DNA from: Massilia atriviolacea
GTDB lineage: Bacteria; Pseudomonadota; Gammaproteobacteria; Burkholderiales; Burkholderiaceae_D
Assembly (NCBI RefSeq): GCF_003953935.1
Contig: NZ_RXLQ01000011.1
Span: 1-64,000 of the forward strand
Length of the DNA: 64,000 bases
Direction: 5' to 3'
Positions 18,397 through 27,135 of this stretch are shown in pieces; position 1 is the first letter of the stretch, and each line of letters starts with the position of its first letter. The notes under the pieces are model-generated. The model saw only the letters and a program-made list of their open reading frames with translations, searched no databases and had not been told where the DNA came from. The translations under genes and the position numbers were made by a program.

Positions 18397-19644
18397 ATGG
18401 CACAACAGCGTTCTTCCCGCTTCCTGAGCTGGGGCGCGGTCATGTTTGTCCTCGGCTTGCTGGGCGGTCACTCCTTGGCACGCTTGTTCGCGTATAACCG
18501 CTGGCCGCGCTTCGCGCGCAGCCACAGCCGCGAGATCATCCAGAACGCGAGCGAAGCGATCATCTCCACCGACGACACCCAGACCATCGTGCTGGCCAAT
18601 CCCTCGGCCGCGGCGATGTTCTCGACCACGGTCGAACGCATGCAGGGCAGCCCGCTGCAGCAGTTCATCGCCCCGCTGCCGACCGTCAGCGGCGACGCCG
18701 CGCCCGCCTATTTCGGCGACGGGGCCGGGCGCGCCGGGCGCCGCGCCACCGATTACGCGGTCACGGGCGTGCGCGCCAGCGGCGAAACCTTCCCGCTCGA
18801 AGGCTCGATTTCCAGCATGATCGAGGCCGACCGCACCATCTACACCATCATCCTGCGCGACGTGACCGAGCGCCAGCAGGTGCAGGAAAAGCTGTCGCGC
18901 TCGCATGCGCAGCTGCGCCAGCTCTCGACGGCCCTGCAAACCGTGCGCGAGGAAGAACGGGCCCACATCGCGCGCGAGCTGCACGACGACCTCGGCCAGC
19001 TGCTGGCCTCGCTGCGGATGGACCTGAACCTGCTGCAAAAGGAACCGGGCGCCAGCCATAACGGCCAGCGCCTGATGAACGGCATGGAAGACAATCTGCT
19101 CACGGCGATTACCTCGCTGCGCCGCATCGCCACCAACCTGCGCCCGCGCGCGCTCGACGAGGGCGGCCTGTATTTCGCGCTGCAGGGCTTGCGCGACGAA
19201 TTCGTCGAACGGCACGGCATCGCCTGCGCGCTGTTCGCCGACGAGGCCGAGCTGCGCCTCGACGACGCCGCCAGCACCGCCATCTTCCGCATCGTCCAGG
19301 AAGCGCTGACGAACATCGCGCGCCATGCCGGGGCCAGCAATGTGACCATGTATGTATACCGCATCAACGGCCAGTTGCTGGTCTCGATCCGCGACGACGG
19401 GCGCGGCATCCAGGCCGCGGACATGGAAAAAGCCCAGTCGCTCGGCCTGATCGGGATGCGCGAACGGGTATGGGGAATGAAGGGCGACATCACCGTCAGC
19501 GGCGACGATCCGCCCGGTACCCGCATCGATATCGTGTTGCCTTTGCCCGACAGCGGCGACGAGGAAGCCATCGGCGAACGCCCTGGCGAGCGCGCCGCCG
19601 GCGCACCGGAACGGACCGCCCCGCCGCCGCCGCCGGCGCCCTGA
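18397..19644 (+). CDS. PAS-domain sensor histidine kinase, NarL-type (HisKA_3), orphan
   Basis: A 415-residue kinase with one N-terminal membrane segment (about 10-30, FLSWGAVMFVLGLLGGHSL), a PAS domain (about 43-160, EIIQNASEAIISTDDTQTIV) and a HisKA_3 core with phospho-acceptor His196 (AHIARELHDDLGQLLASLRM). The HATPase region is ALTNIARHAGASNV, DDGRGI and SLGLIGMRERVWG. The tail ends in Pro-rich low complexity. Such kinases pair with NarL/FixJ-type regulators, and none is adjacent, so the partner lies elsewhere. The gap before it (18180-18396) holds no recognisable gene. Confidence 0.9.
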   Translation: MAQQRSSRFLSWGAVMFVLGLLGGHSLARLFAYNRWPRFARSHSREIIQNASEAIISTDDTQTIVLANPSAAAMFSTTVERMQGSPLQQFIAPLPTVSGDAAPAYFGDGAGRAGRRATDYAVTGVRASGETFPLEGSISSMIEADRTIYTIILRDVTERQQVQEKLSRSHAQLRQLSTALQTVREEERAHIARELHDDLGQLLASLRMDLNLLQKEPGASHNGQRLMNGMEDNLLTAITSLRRIATNLRPRALDEGGLYFALQGLRDEFVERHGIACALFADEAELRLDDAASTAIFRIVQEALTNIARHAGASNVTMYVYRINGQLLVSIRDDGRGIQAADMEKAQSLGLIGMRERVWGMKGDITVSGDDPPGTRIDIVLPLPDSGDEEAIGERPGERAAGAPERTAPPPPPAP

Positions 19645-19894
19645 GATTTCCCGGAACGCCTGCAACGGCGGGCGTTATGCGGCGTCGCAGCATTTCCCAA
19701 GCCTTGCATTTAATGCACCTGAAGCGTGCATTTACGCGGCATTGACGCCCTATTGCAGGGCAAAAACAGACTGTCTCATTCTTACCACATTTCACTTTGT
19801 CATGGATTTGACATACGTGGAAGCTATAATTACGTCCGATTAAGAGCATCCCTAGTTAATCGACACTCATCTGTGCAACCTTTTGGAGATTTAT

Positions 19895-20905
19895 ATGCAA
19901 TGCAAACTGATGGCCGCTGTCCTGGCCGCTGCGATTCCTCTGTGCGCTTCCGCTCAATCGAGCGTCACGATCTACGGCGTGGCTGACGCGGCGCTGGCGA
20001 AAGAAGACACGGGCGCTCCAGGCGGGAGCCGTACGGTCGTCAACTCGGGCAACCAGTCGACCAGCCGTGTAGGTTTCCGTGGCGTTGAAGATCTGGGCAA
20101 TGGCCTGAGCGCTGTGTTCAATCTGGAAGCTGGCGTTGCACTCGACACCGGCATGGGCGATTCGAGCCTGTTCGGCCGCCGCTCGGTGGTCGGCCTGAAA
20201 GGTGGCTTCGGCTCCCTGCTGGTCGGTCGCGAATACACCCCGATCGCCGACGTCGCTAACGCAAGCGATATCAACGGCCAGGGCTTCTACGGCACCAACC
20301 TGAATTCCTTCGGCGCAAACCGTCTGACCCGTCGCATCAGCAACTCGGTCAACTACAAATCGAACTCGATGGGCGGCGTCATCGTCAGCGCCGGCTACGG
20401 CCTGGGCGAAACCCTGACCGGTCCTTCGCTGGATCTGATGGGCCTGGCTGTTGAATACAAAGCCAACAACATCTACCTCGGTGCCGGCTACCACCAGATC
20501 GAGCGTCTGGCTTCGGGCGACGACAAGGAAATGATCTTCGGCGCAGGCTTCACCGCTGGCGCGATCGAAGTGCGCGGTAACTACATGGTTGCCAACCCAA
20601 CCGGTAACAACAACAAGTACGAGCAGGCCAACGCCGGCGTATCGTACACCTTCGGTTCGAACAAGATCTACGGTAACTTCCAGCAAAGCAAACTGGAAGG
20701 CGGCGCCAAGGGTAACGGTTACTCGGTCGCTTACTCGTACGCCCTGTCGAAGCGCACCAATGTGTACACCTCGTACGCAACGATCCGCAACAACAACAAA
20801 GCAACCTTCGGTATCTTCTCCGCTGGCGCAACCGTTGTTCCACCAGCAGGCGCAGTCGGTTCCGACCCAAGCGCTTTCTCGGTCGGCGTTCGTCACTCGT
20901 TCTAA
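19895..20905 (+). CDS. Gram-negative porin (general diffusion type)
   Basis: A 336-residue outer-membrane porin of the Burkholderiales type. The ATG at 19895 has GGAG 7 bases upstream and gives a signal peptide of 20 residues (LMAAVLAAAIPLCASA, cut before QSS). Typical opening strands are SSVTIYGVADAAL, STSRVGFRGVEDLGNGLSAVFNLE and RRSVVGLKGGFGSLLVGRE. The protein ends in the Phe (VGVRHSF) needed for Bam-dependent insertion. Codon choice is visibly different from the neighbours, with many T-ending codons (GGT, CGT, GCT), as in very highly expressed genes. A strong intrinsic terminator follows. It probably makes trimers admitting small hydrophilic solutes. Confidence 0.95.
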   Translation: MQCKLMAAVLAAAIPLCASAQSSVTIYGVADAALAKEDTGAPGGSRTVVNSGNQSTSRVGFRGVEDLGNGLSAVFNLEAGVALDTGMGDSSLFGRRSVVGLKGGFGSLLVGREYTPIADVANASDINGQGFYGTNLNSFGANRLTRRISNSVNYKSNSMGGVIVSAGYGLGETLTGPSLDLMGLAVEYKANNIYLGAGYHQIERLASGDDKEMIFGAGFTAGAIEVRGNYMVANPTGNNNKYEQANAGVSYTFGSNKIYGNFQQSKLEGGAKGNGYSVAYSYALSKRTNVYTSYATIRNNNKATFGIFSAGATVVPPAGAVGSDPSAFSVGVRHSF

Positions 20906-20940
20906 ATTCACTGACGCTCACCGCGTCTAGCTGAACCGAA

Positions 20941-20979
20941 AAACCCCGCAAGTTGCCTGGCAGCTTGCGGGGTTTTTTT
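20941..20979 (+). terminator. Rho-independent terminator of the porin gene
   Basis: The perfect 9-bp stem CCCCGCAAG / CTTGCGGGG (20944-20952 and 20964-20972) has an 11-base loop, is extended by A-T pairs and is followed by seven T. It lies about 35 bases after the porin stop codon. It should separate the porin transcript from the DeoR-MFS genes. Confidence 0.93.
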
Positions 20980-20994
20980 ATGCCCGATTGCACG

Positions 20995-21029
20995 TTTGTG
21001 CGCATTCCTGTATATTTGTGCGCATTCCT
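20995..21029 (+). promoter_or_regulatory. Two direct 15-bp repeats upstream of the DeoR gene, candidate autoregulatory operator
   Basis: The 15-mer TTTGTGCGCATTCCT occurs at 20995-21009 and again at 21015-21029. The period is 20 bp, about two helical turns. The copies end 18 bases before the DeoR-type start codon. DeoR/GlpR regulators commonly bind repeated sites in their own promoter, so these are good operator candidates. The regulatory role is inference. Confidence 0.55.
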
Positions 21030-21046
21030 TCCTGTCCGATGCTCCA

Positions 21047-21832
21047 ATGTCCACCGATCCCCTTCTCTTGCAGGAACGCCACGCCCTGATCCTGCAACGC
21101 CTGCAAAGCGACGGCCGCGTGCTGGCGCCCGACCTGGCCCAATGGCTGCAGGTGTCGGAAGACACCATCCGGCGCGACCTGCGCGACCTGGCCGCCGCCG
21201 GCCTGTGCCAGAAAGTGTATGGCGGCGCCCTGCGCATGGCGCTGCCCGCCGCCCCGGGCGGCACCCCGGCCCAGCGCCGCAGTACCCAGACCGACCGCAA
21301 ATCGCGCCTGGCGGCCGCCGCCGTGCCCTGCGTGGCGCCCGGCAGCGTGGTCTTCATCGACGCCGGCTCGACCAACCTGGCGATCGCGCAGGCGCTGGGC
21401 GAACAGCGCCTGACCGTCATCACCAACGCCCCGGCGATTGCCGCCGCCCTGATCGACAAGCCCGCGATCGAGCTGATCGTCATTGGCGGGCGTATCCATG
21501 CAGAGACGGGCGCCAGCATCGGCGGCACCGCCCTGCGCGAACTGGAGCTGATCAGCCCCGACCTGTACATCCTGGGCGCCTGCGGCGTCGATGCCCAGGC
21601 CGGCGTGAGCGCCATCCATTTCGAGGAAGCCGAATTCAAGCGCCGCGTCGCCGCCCTCAGCAAGGCGGTGCTGGTCGCCACCACCAGCGACAAGGTCGGC
21701 ACCGCCGCCCCCTACGCAGTGCTGGCCGCCGCCAGCATCGCCGACCTGGTGGCCGAGCACGATATCGACGCGCGCCAGCTCGACGCCTTCGCCGCGCGCG
21801 GCGTGCGCGTGCACCGCGCCGCCAGGCCCTGA
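21047..21832 (+). CDS. DeoR/GlpR-family transcriptional regulator
   Basis: A 261-residue regulator. The N-terminal helix-turn-helix (about 10-60: RHALILQRLQSDGRV, VSEDTIRRDLRDLAAAGL) carries the DeoR signature. The C-terminal DeoRC sensor domain (about 85-245) includes the sugar-phosphate-binding phrase VVFIDAGSTNLAIA and the VIGGRIHAETGA segment. The ATG at 21047 is preferred over in-frame GTG codons upstream because it puts the HTH at the usual place and leaves the repeated operator outside the gene. The MFS gene begins 28 bases after the stop, so the two are probably one unit and the regulator may control the transporter in response to a phosphorylated sugar. Confidence 0.9.
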   Translation: MSTDPLLLQERHALILQRLQSDGRVLAPDLAQWLQVSEDTIRRDLRDLAAAGLCQKVYGGALRMALPAAPGGTPAQRRSTQTDRKSRLAAAAVPCVAPGSVVFIDAGSTNLAIAQALGEQRLTVITNAPAIAAALIDKPAIELIVIGGRIHAETGASIGGTALRELELISPDLYILGACGVDAQAGVSAIHFEEAEFKRRVAALSKAVLVATTSDKVGTAAPYAVLAAASIADLVAEHDIDARQLDAFAARGVRVHRAARP

Positions 21833-21860
21833 CCCTCCCCACCGTTTTTCGAAAGACAGC

Positions 21861-23024
21861 ATGCCAGATACCGGACCGCAACAACGCCTTTCCACCCGCC
21901 TCGCCTTTCTTGCCGCCGGCCTCGCCATGTCGGTCTGGGCCCCGCTGGTGCCGCTGGCCAAGCTGCGCCTCGGCATGAGCGAAGGCGAGCTCGGCTTGCT
22001 GCTGCTGTGCCTGGGCGCGGGCTCGATGCTGGCGATGCCGTCCACCAGCTTCATGACCGCGCGTTTCGGCGTGCGCCCGGTGGTGCTGTGCTCGGGGGCG
22101 CTGGTGTGCCTGTTCCTGCCCTGCCTGGCGGTCGCGCCGACGCCCGTCCTGCTCGGCTGCGCCCTGTTCGGCTTCGGCGCGTCCATCGGCACCCTGGACG
22201 TGGCGATGAACATCCAGGCGGTGCAAGTGGAAAAGACCAGCGGCGGCGCCCTGATGTCCGGCTTTCACGGCCTGTTCAGCGTGGGCGGCTTCCTGGGCGC
22301 GGGCAGCATGGCGCTGCTGTTGTGGCTGGGATTGAGCGCGCTGGCCGCCAGCACGGTGCTGGCGATCGCGGTCGGCGCGGTGCTGGCCGGCGCCTCCTCG
22401 GGCCTGTTGCGCGAGCCCGATGCGCAGGTGCGCGATGCGCCGCTGTTCGTGCTGCCGCACGGCGCCGTGATCCTGATCGGCGGCCTGTGCTTCCTGTGTT
22501 TCCTGGCCGAAGGCGCGATCCTCGACTGGAGCGCCCTGCTGCTGACCGAGGGACGCGCAGCGACGGGCAGTGCCGGCCAGGGCGGGCTCGGCTACGCAGC
22601 GTTTGCGATTGCCATGACTCTCGGCCGCCTGACGGGCGACAGGGTGGTCGGCAAACTGGGTGGGCAGAAGGTGTTGTTGCTGGGCGGCCTGTGCGCGGCC
22701 GCGGGCTTTTTCTGCACCGTGCTGGCCGGCTCCGTGCCCGCCATGCTGTCCGGCTTCGTGCTGATCGGCCTGGGCGCCTCGAACATCGTGCCGATCCTGT
22801 TTACCGCCGCCGGCAGCCAGCGCGCCATGCCGGCCAGCCTGGCGATCGGGGCCATCACCACGCTCGGCTATGCGGGCATCCTGGCCGGGCCGGCGGCGAT
22901 CGGCTTCGTGGCGCATGCCTTCAGCCTGCCGCTGGCGTTCGCCGGACTGGGCTGCGCGATGCTGCTGATCGCGGCCAGCGCGAAACTGGGCGCGTCGAGC
23001 GCGCCCAAGGCGGGAGCGAGCTGA
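21861..23024 (+). CDS. Major facilitator superfamily transporter (YbjJ-like)
   Basis: A 387-residue integral membrane protein with about 12 hydrophobic segments. Typical MFS phrases are SVWAPLVPLAKLRLGMSEGELGLLLL in the first helix pair and FMTARFGVRPVVL in the loop between helices 2 and 3. The resemblance is to the YbjJ/fucose-permease-like branch. It moves a small solute across the inner membrane, probably by proton symport or antiport. The substrate is unknown, but linkage to a DeoR-type regulator suggests a carbohydrate or nucleoside. The stop codon lies one base from the convergent methyltransferase stop. Confidence 0.85.
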   Translation: MPDTGPQQRLSTRLAFLAAGLAMSVWAPLVPLAKLRLGMSEGELGLLLLCLGAGSMLAMPSTSFMTARFGVRPVVLCSGALVCLFLPCLAVAPTPVLLGCALFGFGASIGTLDVAMNIQAVQVEKTSGGALMSGFHGLFSVGGFLGAGSMALLLWLGLSALAASTVLAIAVGAVLAGASSGLLREPDAQVRDAPLFVLPHGAVILIGGLCFLCFLAEGAILDWSALLLTEGRAATGSAGQGGLGYAAFAIAMTLGRLTGDRVVGKLGGQKVLLLGGLCAAAGFFCTVLAGSVPAMLSGFVLIGLGASNIVPILFTAAGSQRAMPASLAIGAITTLGYAGILAGPAAIGFVAHAFSLPLAFAGLGCAMLLIAASAKLGASSAPKAGAS

Positions 23025-23025
23025 C

Positions 23026-23676
23026 TTACTTGAGGCGGCAGGTCAGCAGCCAATAATATTCCAGGCGCACGATTTTGATTTCGCGCACGGACGAGGCCAG
23101 CTTCTTGCGCAGGGCGCTGTCGGAGGGATAGGTCTTGGGAATCTCGTAGCGCTCGCCATCGGGCGCGATGCGGATCTGGTAGGTATTGCCTTCCATATCG
23201 GTGCGCGCCACGGTGTCGCTGCTGCCTTCCACATACACATCGTCCAGCAGGACCAGGAACATATCGTCGCCGACCTTGCTGCGCAAGTGCGCCAGGAAAC
23301 GCTCCTGCTCTTCGCGCTTGACGTGCGACCACCAGAAACCGATGAACAGCGCCGTGTAGCTGCCGATATCGTCCGGCAGGTTCCAGGCGTCCGCCACCCT
23401 GAATTCCACCTTGTCGGCCGGCAGCGCGCGCAGCTTGCCGAGCGCGATCATTTCCGGATTGATATCGGTGGCGACCACCTTGTCGGCCGTGCCGGCGATG
23501 ACGGCGGTCCAGTAGCCGGTACCGCAGGCCAGCTCCAGCACGGTATGCCCGCGCAGGGTCTCGGCCACGTGGCCGCGCATGGCGGCCAGGTCGTCCTTGC
23601 GTTCCGGCCGGTCGTAGATGCGGTCGTGGTTGGAGGCGCTCTTGGCGTAAAACTGTGCAGATTGTTCGGTGATCAT
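23026..23676 (-). CDS. Class I SAM-dependent methyltransferase
   Basis: A 216-residue Rossmann-fold methyltransferase. Motif I (VLELACGTGYWTAVIAG, about 46-62), motif II acidic end (VVATDINPEM) and a post-I DAWNLPDD segment are clear. The N-terminus (FYAKSASNHDRIYDRPERKDDL) resembles small-molecule methyltransferases. The acceptor is not predictable. It lies downstream of cysB on the same strand with a 32-base gap, so they may be co-transcribed, but no sulfur-specific role can be read from it. Confidence 0.85.
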   Translation of the reverse strand: MITEQSAQFYAKSASNHDRIYDRPERKDDLAAMRGHVAETLRGHTVLELACGTGYWTAVIAGTADKVVATDINPEMIALGKLRALPADKVEFRVADAWNLPDDIGSYTALFIGFWWSHVKREEQERFLAHLRSKVGDDMFLVLLDDVYVEGSSDTVARTDMEGNTYQIRIAPDGERYEIPKTYPSDSALRKKLASSVREIKIVRLEYYWLLTCRLK

Positions 23677-23708
23677 GTTTTTCTTGAAGTAATGGACGTG
23701 TCAGGCTG

Positions 23709-24650
23709 TTACAGCTCGTAGGTTTCTTTGGTGCCGCTCATGGCCGACTCGACCAGCTTGCGGTTGAGGGTCGGCGCCAGCAATTCGATGAAGGTATAGA
23801 TATAGCTGCGCAGATAGGCGCCCTGCTTGACTGCCACGCGCGAAATGTTCATGCCGAACAGATGCCCCACCGGAATCGCGCGCAGGTTCTTGTCGCGCTC
23901 GGCGTCGAAGGCCATGCCCGCTATGATACCAATACCCATGCCAAGTTCCACATAGGTTTTGATGACATCGGCGTCGATGGCTTCGAGCAGCACGTCCGGT
24001 TTCAGCCCGCGCAGGCCGAAGGCGTGGTCGATCTTGCTGCGCCCGGCGAAGGCGCCGTCGTAGGTAATCAGCGGATAACCGGCGATCTCTTCCAGCGAGA
24101 CGGCCTTGGATTTGAGCAAGGGATGGTCGGGCACCACCACCACCACATGCTCCCATTGATAACATGGCAAGGTGATCAGGCCGTCGATGCCGGCAATCGA
24201 TTCGGTGGCGATGGCCAGGTCGGCCTGGTCGCGCTGGACCATTTCGGCGATCTGGCGCGGGTTGCCTTGCAACAGGGAGAGGCGTACCTTGGGGTACTTC
24301 AGCATGAAGGCCTGCACCACTTTCGGCAGGGTGTAGCGCGCCTGGGTGTGCGTGGTGGCAATGGTGAAGCTGCCGCTGTCCTGGGCTGCGTATTCCTTGC
24401 CGATACGCTTGAGGCTATCGATTTCCTGCATGATCAGCTCGACCGACTCCAGCACCAGCCGGCCCGGTTCGGTCAAGCCACGGATGCGCTTGCCGTGGCG
24501 TGTAAAGATGTCCACGCCGAGCTCTTCTTCCAGCTCGATGATGGCTTTCGACACCCCGGGCTGGGATGTAAACAGGGCCTTGGCCGCATCGGTCAGGTTG
24601 TAGTTCTGCCGCACGGCTTCGCGCACGAAGCGTAATTGATGGAGGTTCAT
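23709..24650 (-). CDS. cysB: LysR-family regulator of sulfur assimilation, CysB-type
   Basis: A 313-residue regulator starting at MNLHQLRFVREAVRQNYNLT, the typical CysB N-terminus; the start at 24650 was chosen by that match, and an in-frame ATG 36 bases upstream is less likely. The winged HTH (TDAAKALFTSQPGVSKAIIELE) is followed by the CysB-specific effector domain (SFTIATTHTQARYTLPKVV, near-identical to known CysB/Cbl proteins). CysB activates sulfate-assimilation genes on binding N-acetylserine. The cys operon starts divergently 214 bases away, which supports the call. Cbl is the alternative name in the same subfamily. Confidence 0.93.
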   Translation of the reverse strand: MNLHQLRFVREAVRQNYNLTDAAKALFTSQPGVSKAIIELEEELGVDIFTRHGKRIRGLTEPGRLVLESVELIMQEIDSLKRIGKEYAAQDSGSFTIATTHTQARYTLPKVVQAFMLKYPKVRLSLLQGNPRQIAEMVQRDQADLAIATESIAGIDGLITLPCYQWEHVVVVVPDHPLLKSKAVSLEEIAGYPLITYDGAFAGRSKIDHAFGLRGLKPDVLLEAIDADVIKTYVELGMGIGIIAGMAFDAERDKNLRAIPVGHLFGMNISRVAVKQGAYLRSYIYTFIELLAPTLNRKLVESAMSGTKETYEL

Positions 24651-24708
24651 TGCTTTTTTGATCTCGCAGGCCGGAAAGATACTCAAAATAAATATCTACC
24701 AGCATTTT

Positions 24709-24755
24709 ATAAGAATGCTTATGCCGGATACGCATATAAGCAAATAAATTCTTAG
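24709..24755. promoter_or_regulatory. Candidate CysB-binding region between cysB and the cys operon
   Basis: An AT-rich patch in an otherwise GC-rich region. It holds the inverted repeat ATAAG-AATG-CTTAT at 24709-24722 and a second ATAAG at 24736-24740 followed by TTCTTA. LysR regulators bind such short inverted repeats in the divergent promoter. The assignment is by position and symmetry only. Confidence 0.45.
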
Positions 24756-24864
24756 TCCTTTGGAATAAAGGCCGAGTTTATTACTATTGAGGCTAGTTTG
24801 GGGACAGTCTGATGGCTATGACCCCGAAGAAGCCCGACCGGCACACACATATTCAGGATGACAC

Positions 24865-26553
24865 ATGTACCGTTACGACCAATACGACCATCTCATCGTC
24901 AGGGAGCGCATCGCCCAATACCGCAGCCAGGTGGAGCGCCGCATCAACGATGAGCTGACCGAAGCCGAATTCCTGCCGCTGCGCCTGCAAAACGGCCTGT
25001 ACATGCAGCGCCACGCCTACATGCTGCGCATCGCCGTCCCGTACGGCCTGCTGTCCTCGAGCCAGATGCGCATGTTCGGCCACATCGCCCGCAAGTACGA
25101 CCGCGGCTACGGCCACTTCACCACGCGCCAGAACATCCAGTTCAACTGGATCGAGCTCGAACAGACGCCCGACATCCTGCTCGATCTGGCCTCGGTCGAG
25201 ATGCACGCCATCCAGACCTCGGGCAACTGCATCCGCAACATCACCTCCGACGAATACGCCGGCGTGGCGGCGGACGAAATCATCGACCCGCGCCCGTACG
25301 CCGAAGTGCTGCGCCAGTGGAGCACCTTCCACCCCGAATTTGCCGCCCTGCCGCGCAAGTTCAAGGTGGCGATCAACGGCGCCGTCGAAGACCGCGCGGC
25401 GATCGCCGTGCACGACATCGGCCTGACCGTGGTGCGCAACGGGGACGGCGAGATCGGCTTCAAGGTCATGGTCGGCGGCGGCATGGGCCGCACCCCGATC
25501 CTGGGCAGCGTGGTGCGCGACTTCCTGCCGTGGCGTCACATGCTGACCTACATCGAAGCGGTCATGCGCGTGTATAACAGCTACGGCCGGCGCGACAACA
25601 AGTACAAGGCGCGCATCAAGATCCTGCTCAAGGCCATGGGCGCCGAGGAATTCACGCGCCAGGTCGAGGAAGAATGGCTGGACCTGAAAGACAGCGCATC
25701 GACCCTGACCGAGGACGAGATGGCGCGCGTGGCGGCCTACTTCGCGCCGCCGGCCTACGAGACGCTGCCGGACATCGATGCGCGCGCCGAACACGCCGAC
25801 AACAAAGCCTTCGGCAACTGGCTGACCCGGAACGTCAAGCCGCACAAGGTGCCCGGCTACGCCATCGTGCTGCTGTCGCTGAAAAAGACCGGGGTGCCGC
25901 CGGGCGACGCCACCGCCACGCAGATCGACTTCGTGGCCGACCTGGCCGACCGCTACAGCTTCGGCGAACTGCGCGTGACGCACGAGCAGAACCTGGTGCT
26001 GGCGGACGTGAAGCAGTCGGCCCTGTTCGCGCTGTGGCAGGAAGCCAAGGCGCACGGCCTGGCGACGCCGAACATCGGCCTGCTGACCGACATCATCTGC
26101 TGCCCCGGCGGCGACTTCTGCTCGCTGGCCAACGCCAAGTCGATCCCGATCGCCGCCGCGATCGCGGAACGCTTCGACGACATCGACTACCAGCACGACA
26201 TCGGCGAGATCGAACTGAATATCTCGGGCTGCATCAACGCCTGCGGCCACCACCACGTCGGCTCGATCGGCGTGCTCGGTGTCGACAAGGATGGCAGCGA
26301 GTGGTACCAGGTCTCGATCGGCGGCGCGCAGGGCAACAACGCGGCCATCGGCAAGATCATCGGCCCGTCGTTCTCGGCGCTGCAAATGCCGGAAGTGATC
26401 GACCGCCTGCTGCAGGTGTACGTGCGCGAACGCCACGAAGACGAACGCTTCGTCGACACCGCCCAGCGCCTCGGTGTCGCCCCGTTCAAGGAACATGTGT
26501 ATGCCACGCCGATCAAGGCGGGCGAACTGGTTGGAGAAGACCACTATGCTTGA
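24865..26553 (+). CDS. cysI: Sulfite reductase hemoprotein (nitrite/sulfite reductase family)
   Basis: A 562-residue siroheme and [4Fe-4S] enzyme reducing sulfite to sulfide by six electrons in the cytoplasm. Ferredoxin-like halves begin LRLQNGLYMQRHAYMLRIAVPYG and YGHFTTRQNIQFNWI. The iron-sulfur/siroheme cysteines appear as IICCPGGDFCSLANAKS and NISGCINACGHHHVGSIGV. It is followed, with an 8-base overlap, by a DUF934 gene, and then by the other cys genes, which marks it as assimilatory. No flavoprotein CysJ is present in the operon, so the electron donor is probably a ferredoxin or another reductase. Confidence 0.94.
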   Translation: MYRYDQYDHLIVRERIAQYRSQVERRINDELTEAEFLPLRLQNGLYMQRHAYMLRIAVPYGLLSSSQMRMFGHIARKYDRGYGHFTTRQNIQFNWIELEQTPDILLDLASVEMHAIQTSGNCIRNITSDEYAGVAADEIIDPRPYAEVLRQWSTFHPEFAALPRKFKVAINGAVEDRAAIAVHDIGLTVVRNGDGEIGFKVMVGGGMGRTPILGSVVRDFLPWRHMLTYIEAVMRVYNSYGRRDNKYKARIKILLKAMGAEEFTRQVEEEWLDLKDSASTLTEDEMARVAAYFAPPAYETLPDIDARAEHADNKAFGNWLTRNVKPHKVPGYAIVLLSLKKTGVPPGDATATQIDFVADLADRYSFGELRVTHEQNLVLADVKQSALFALWQEAKAHGLATPNIGLLTDIICCPGGDFCSLANAKSIPIAAAIAERFDDIDYQHDIGEIELNISGCINACGHHHVGSIGVLGVDKDGSEWYQVSIGGAQGNNAAIGKIIGPSFSALQMPEVIDRLLQVYVRERHEDERFVDTAQRLGVAPFKEHVYATPIKAGELVGEDHYA

Positions 26554-27127
26554 GTCGCACAAAGAAATCATCAAACAGCGCGCGGTCGTCGCCGACGACT
26601 GGAGCGTGCTGCGCCTGGCGCAAGCCGATCCTGAGGCCGGCAGCGCCGCCGAAGCGCCGGACGCGGTCGTGGTCCCGGAAGGCAAAGTGATCGTGCCGCT
26701 GGCCGTATGGCAGGCGCAGCGCGCAGCGCTATCGGCCCGCGCCGACATCGGCGTCTGGCTGGCGCCCGACGAACGCGCCGAAGCGCTCAAGGGTGAGCTG
26801 GACCGATTCGCGGTGGTCGCCATCGACTTCCCCAAGTTCACCGACGGCCGCGGCTACTCGACCGCCTTCAACCTGCGCATGCGCCTCGGCTACACCGGCG
26901 AACTGCGCGCCATCGGCGACGTGCTGCGCGACCAGCTGTTCCAGATGCAGCGCTGCGGCTTCGACGCCTTTGCCACGCGCCAGGACCGCAACATCCACGA
27001 CGCGCTCAAGGGCCTGACCGATTTTTCCGAGGTCTACCAGGCCTCGGTCGACGTCAAGGCGCCGCTGTTCCGCCGCCACGAGCGCGACGTGCGCATCGAC
27101 AGCAGCGACGCCGGCTACGGCATCTGA
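26546..27127 (+). CDS. DUF934 protein of the sulfate assimilation operon
   Basis: A 193-residue protein of family DUF934. The conserved C-terminal half is evident: VAIDFPKFTDGRGYSTAFNLR, then GELRAIGDVLRDQLFQMQRCGFDAF. Family members are almost always encoded beside cysI in proteobacteria that lack cysJ, and are thought to assist sulfite reductase, perhaps as an electron-transfer or assembly partner; the biochemical role is not settled. The ATG at 26546 overlaps the cysI stop, so translation is coupled. The gap to cysH is 8 bases. Confidence 0.9.
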   Translation: MLESHKEIIKQRAVVADDWSVLRLAQADPEAGSAAEAPDAVVVPEGKVIVPLAVWQAQRAALSARADIGVWLAPDERAEALKGELDRFAVVAIDFPKFTDGRGYSTAFNLRMRLGYTGELRAIGDVLRDQLFQMQRCGFDAFATRQDRNIHDALKGLTDFSEVYQASVDVKAPLFRRHERDVRIDSSDAGYGI

Positions 27128-27135
27128 GGCCCGCC

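Noticed and set aside
19808-19830. TTGACA followed by TATAAT upstream of the porin
   Set aside because: The two hexamers are only 11 bases apart, far from the 16-18 needed; TATAAT alone may be a -10 element but no proper -35 is placed for it.
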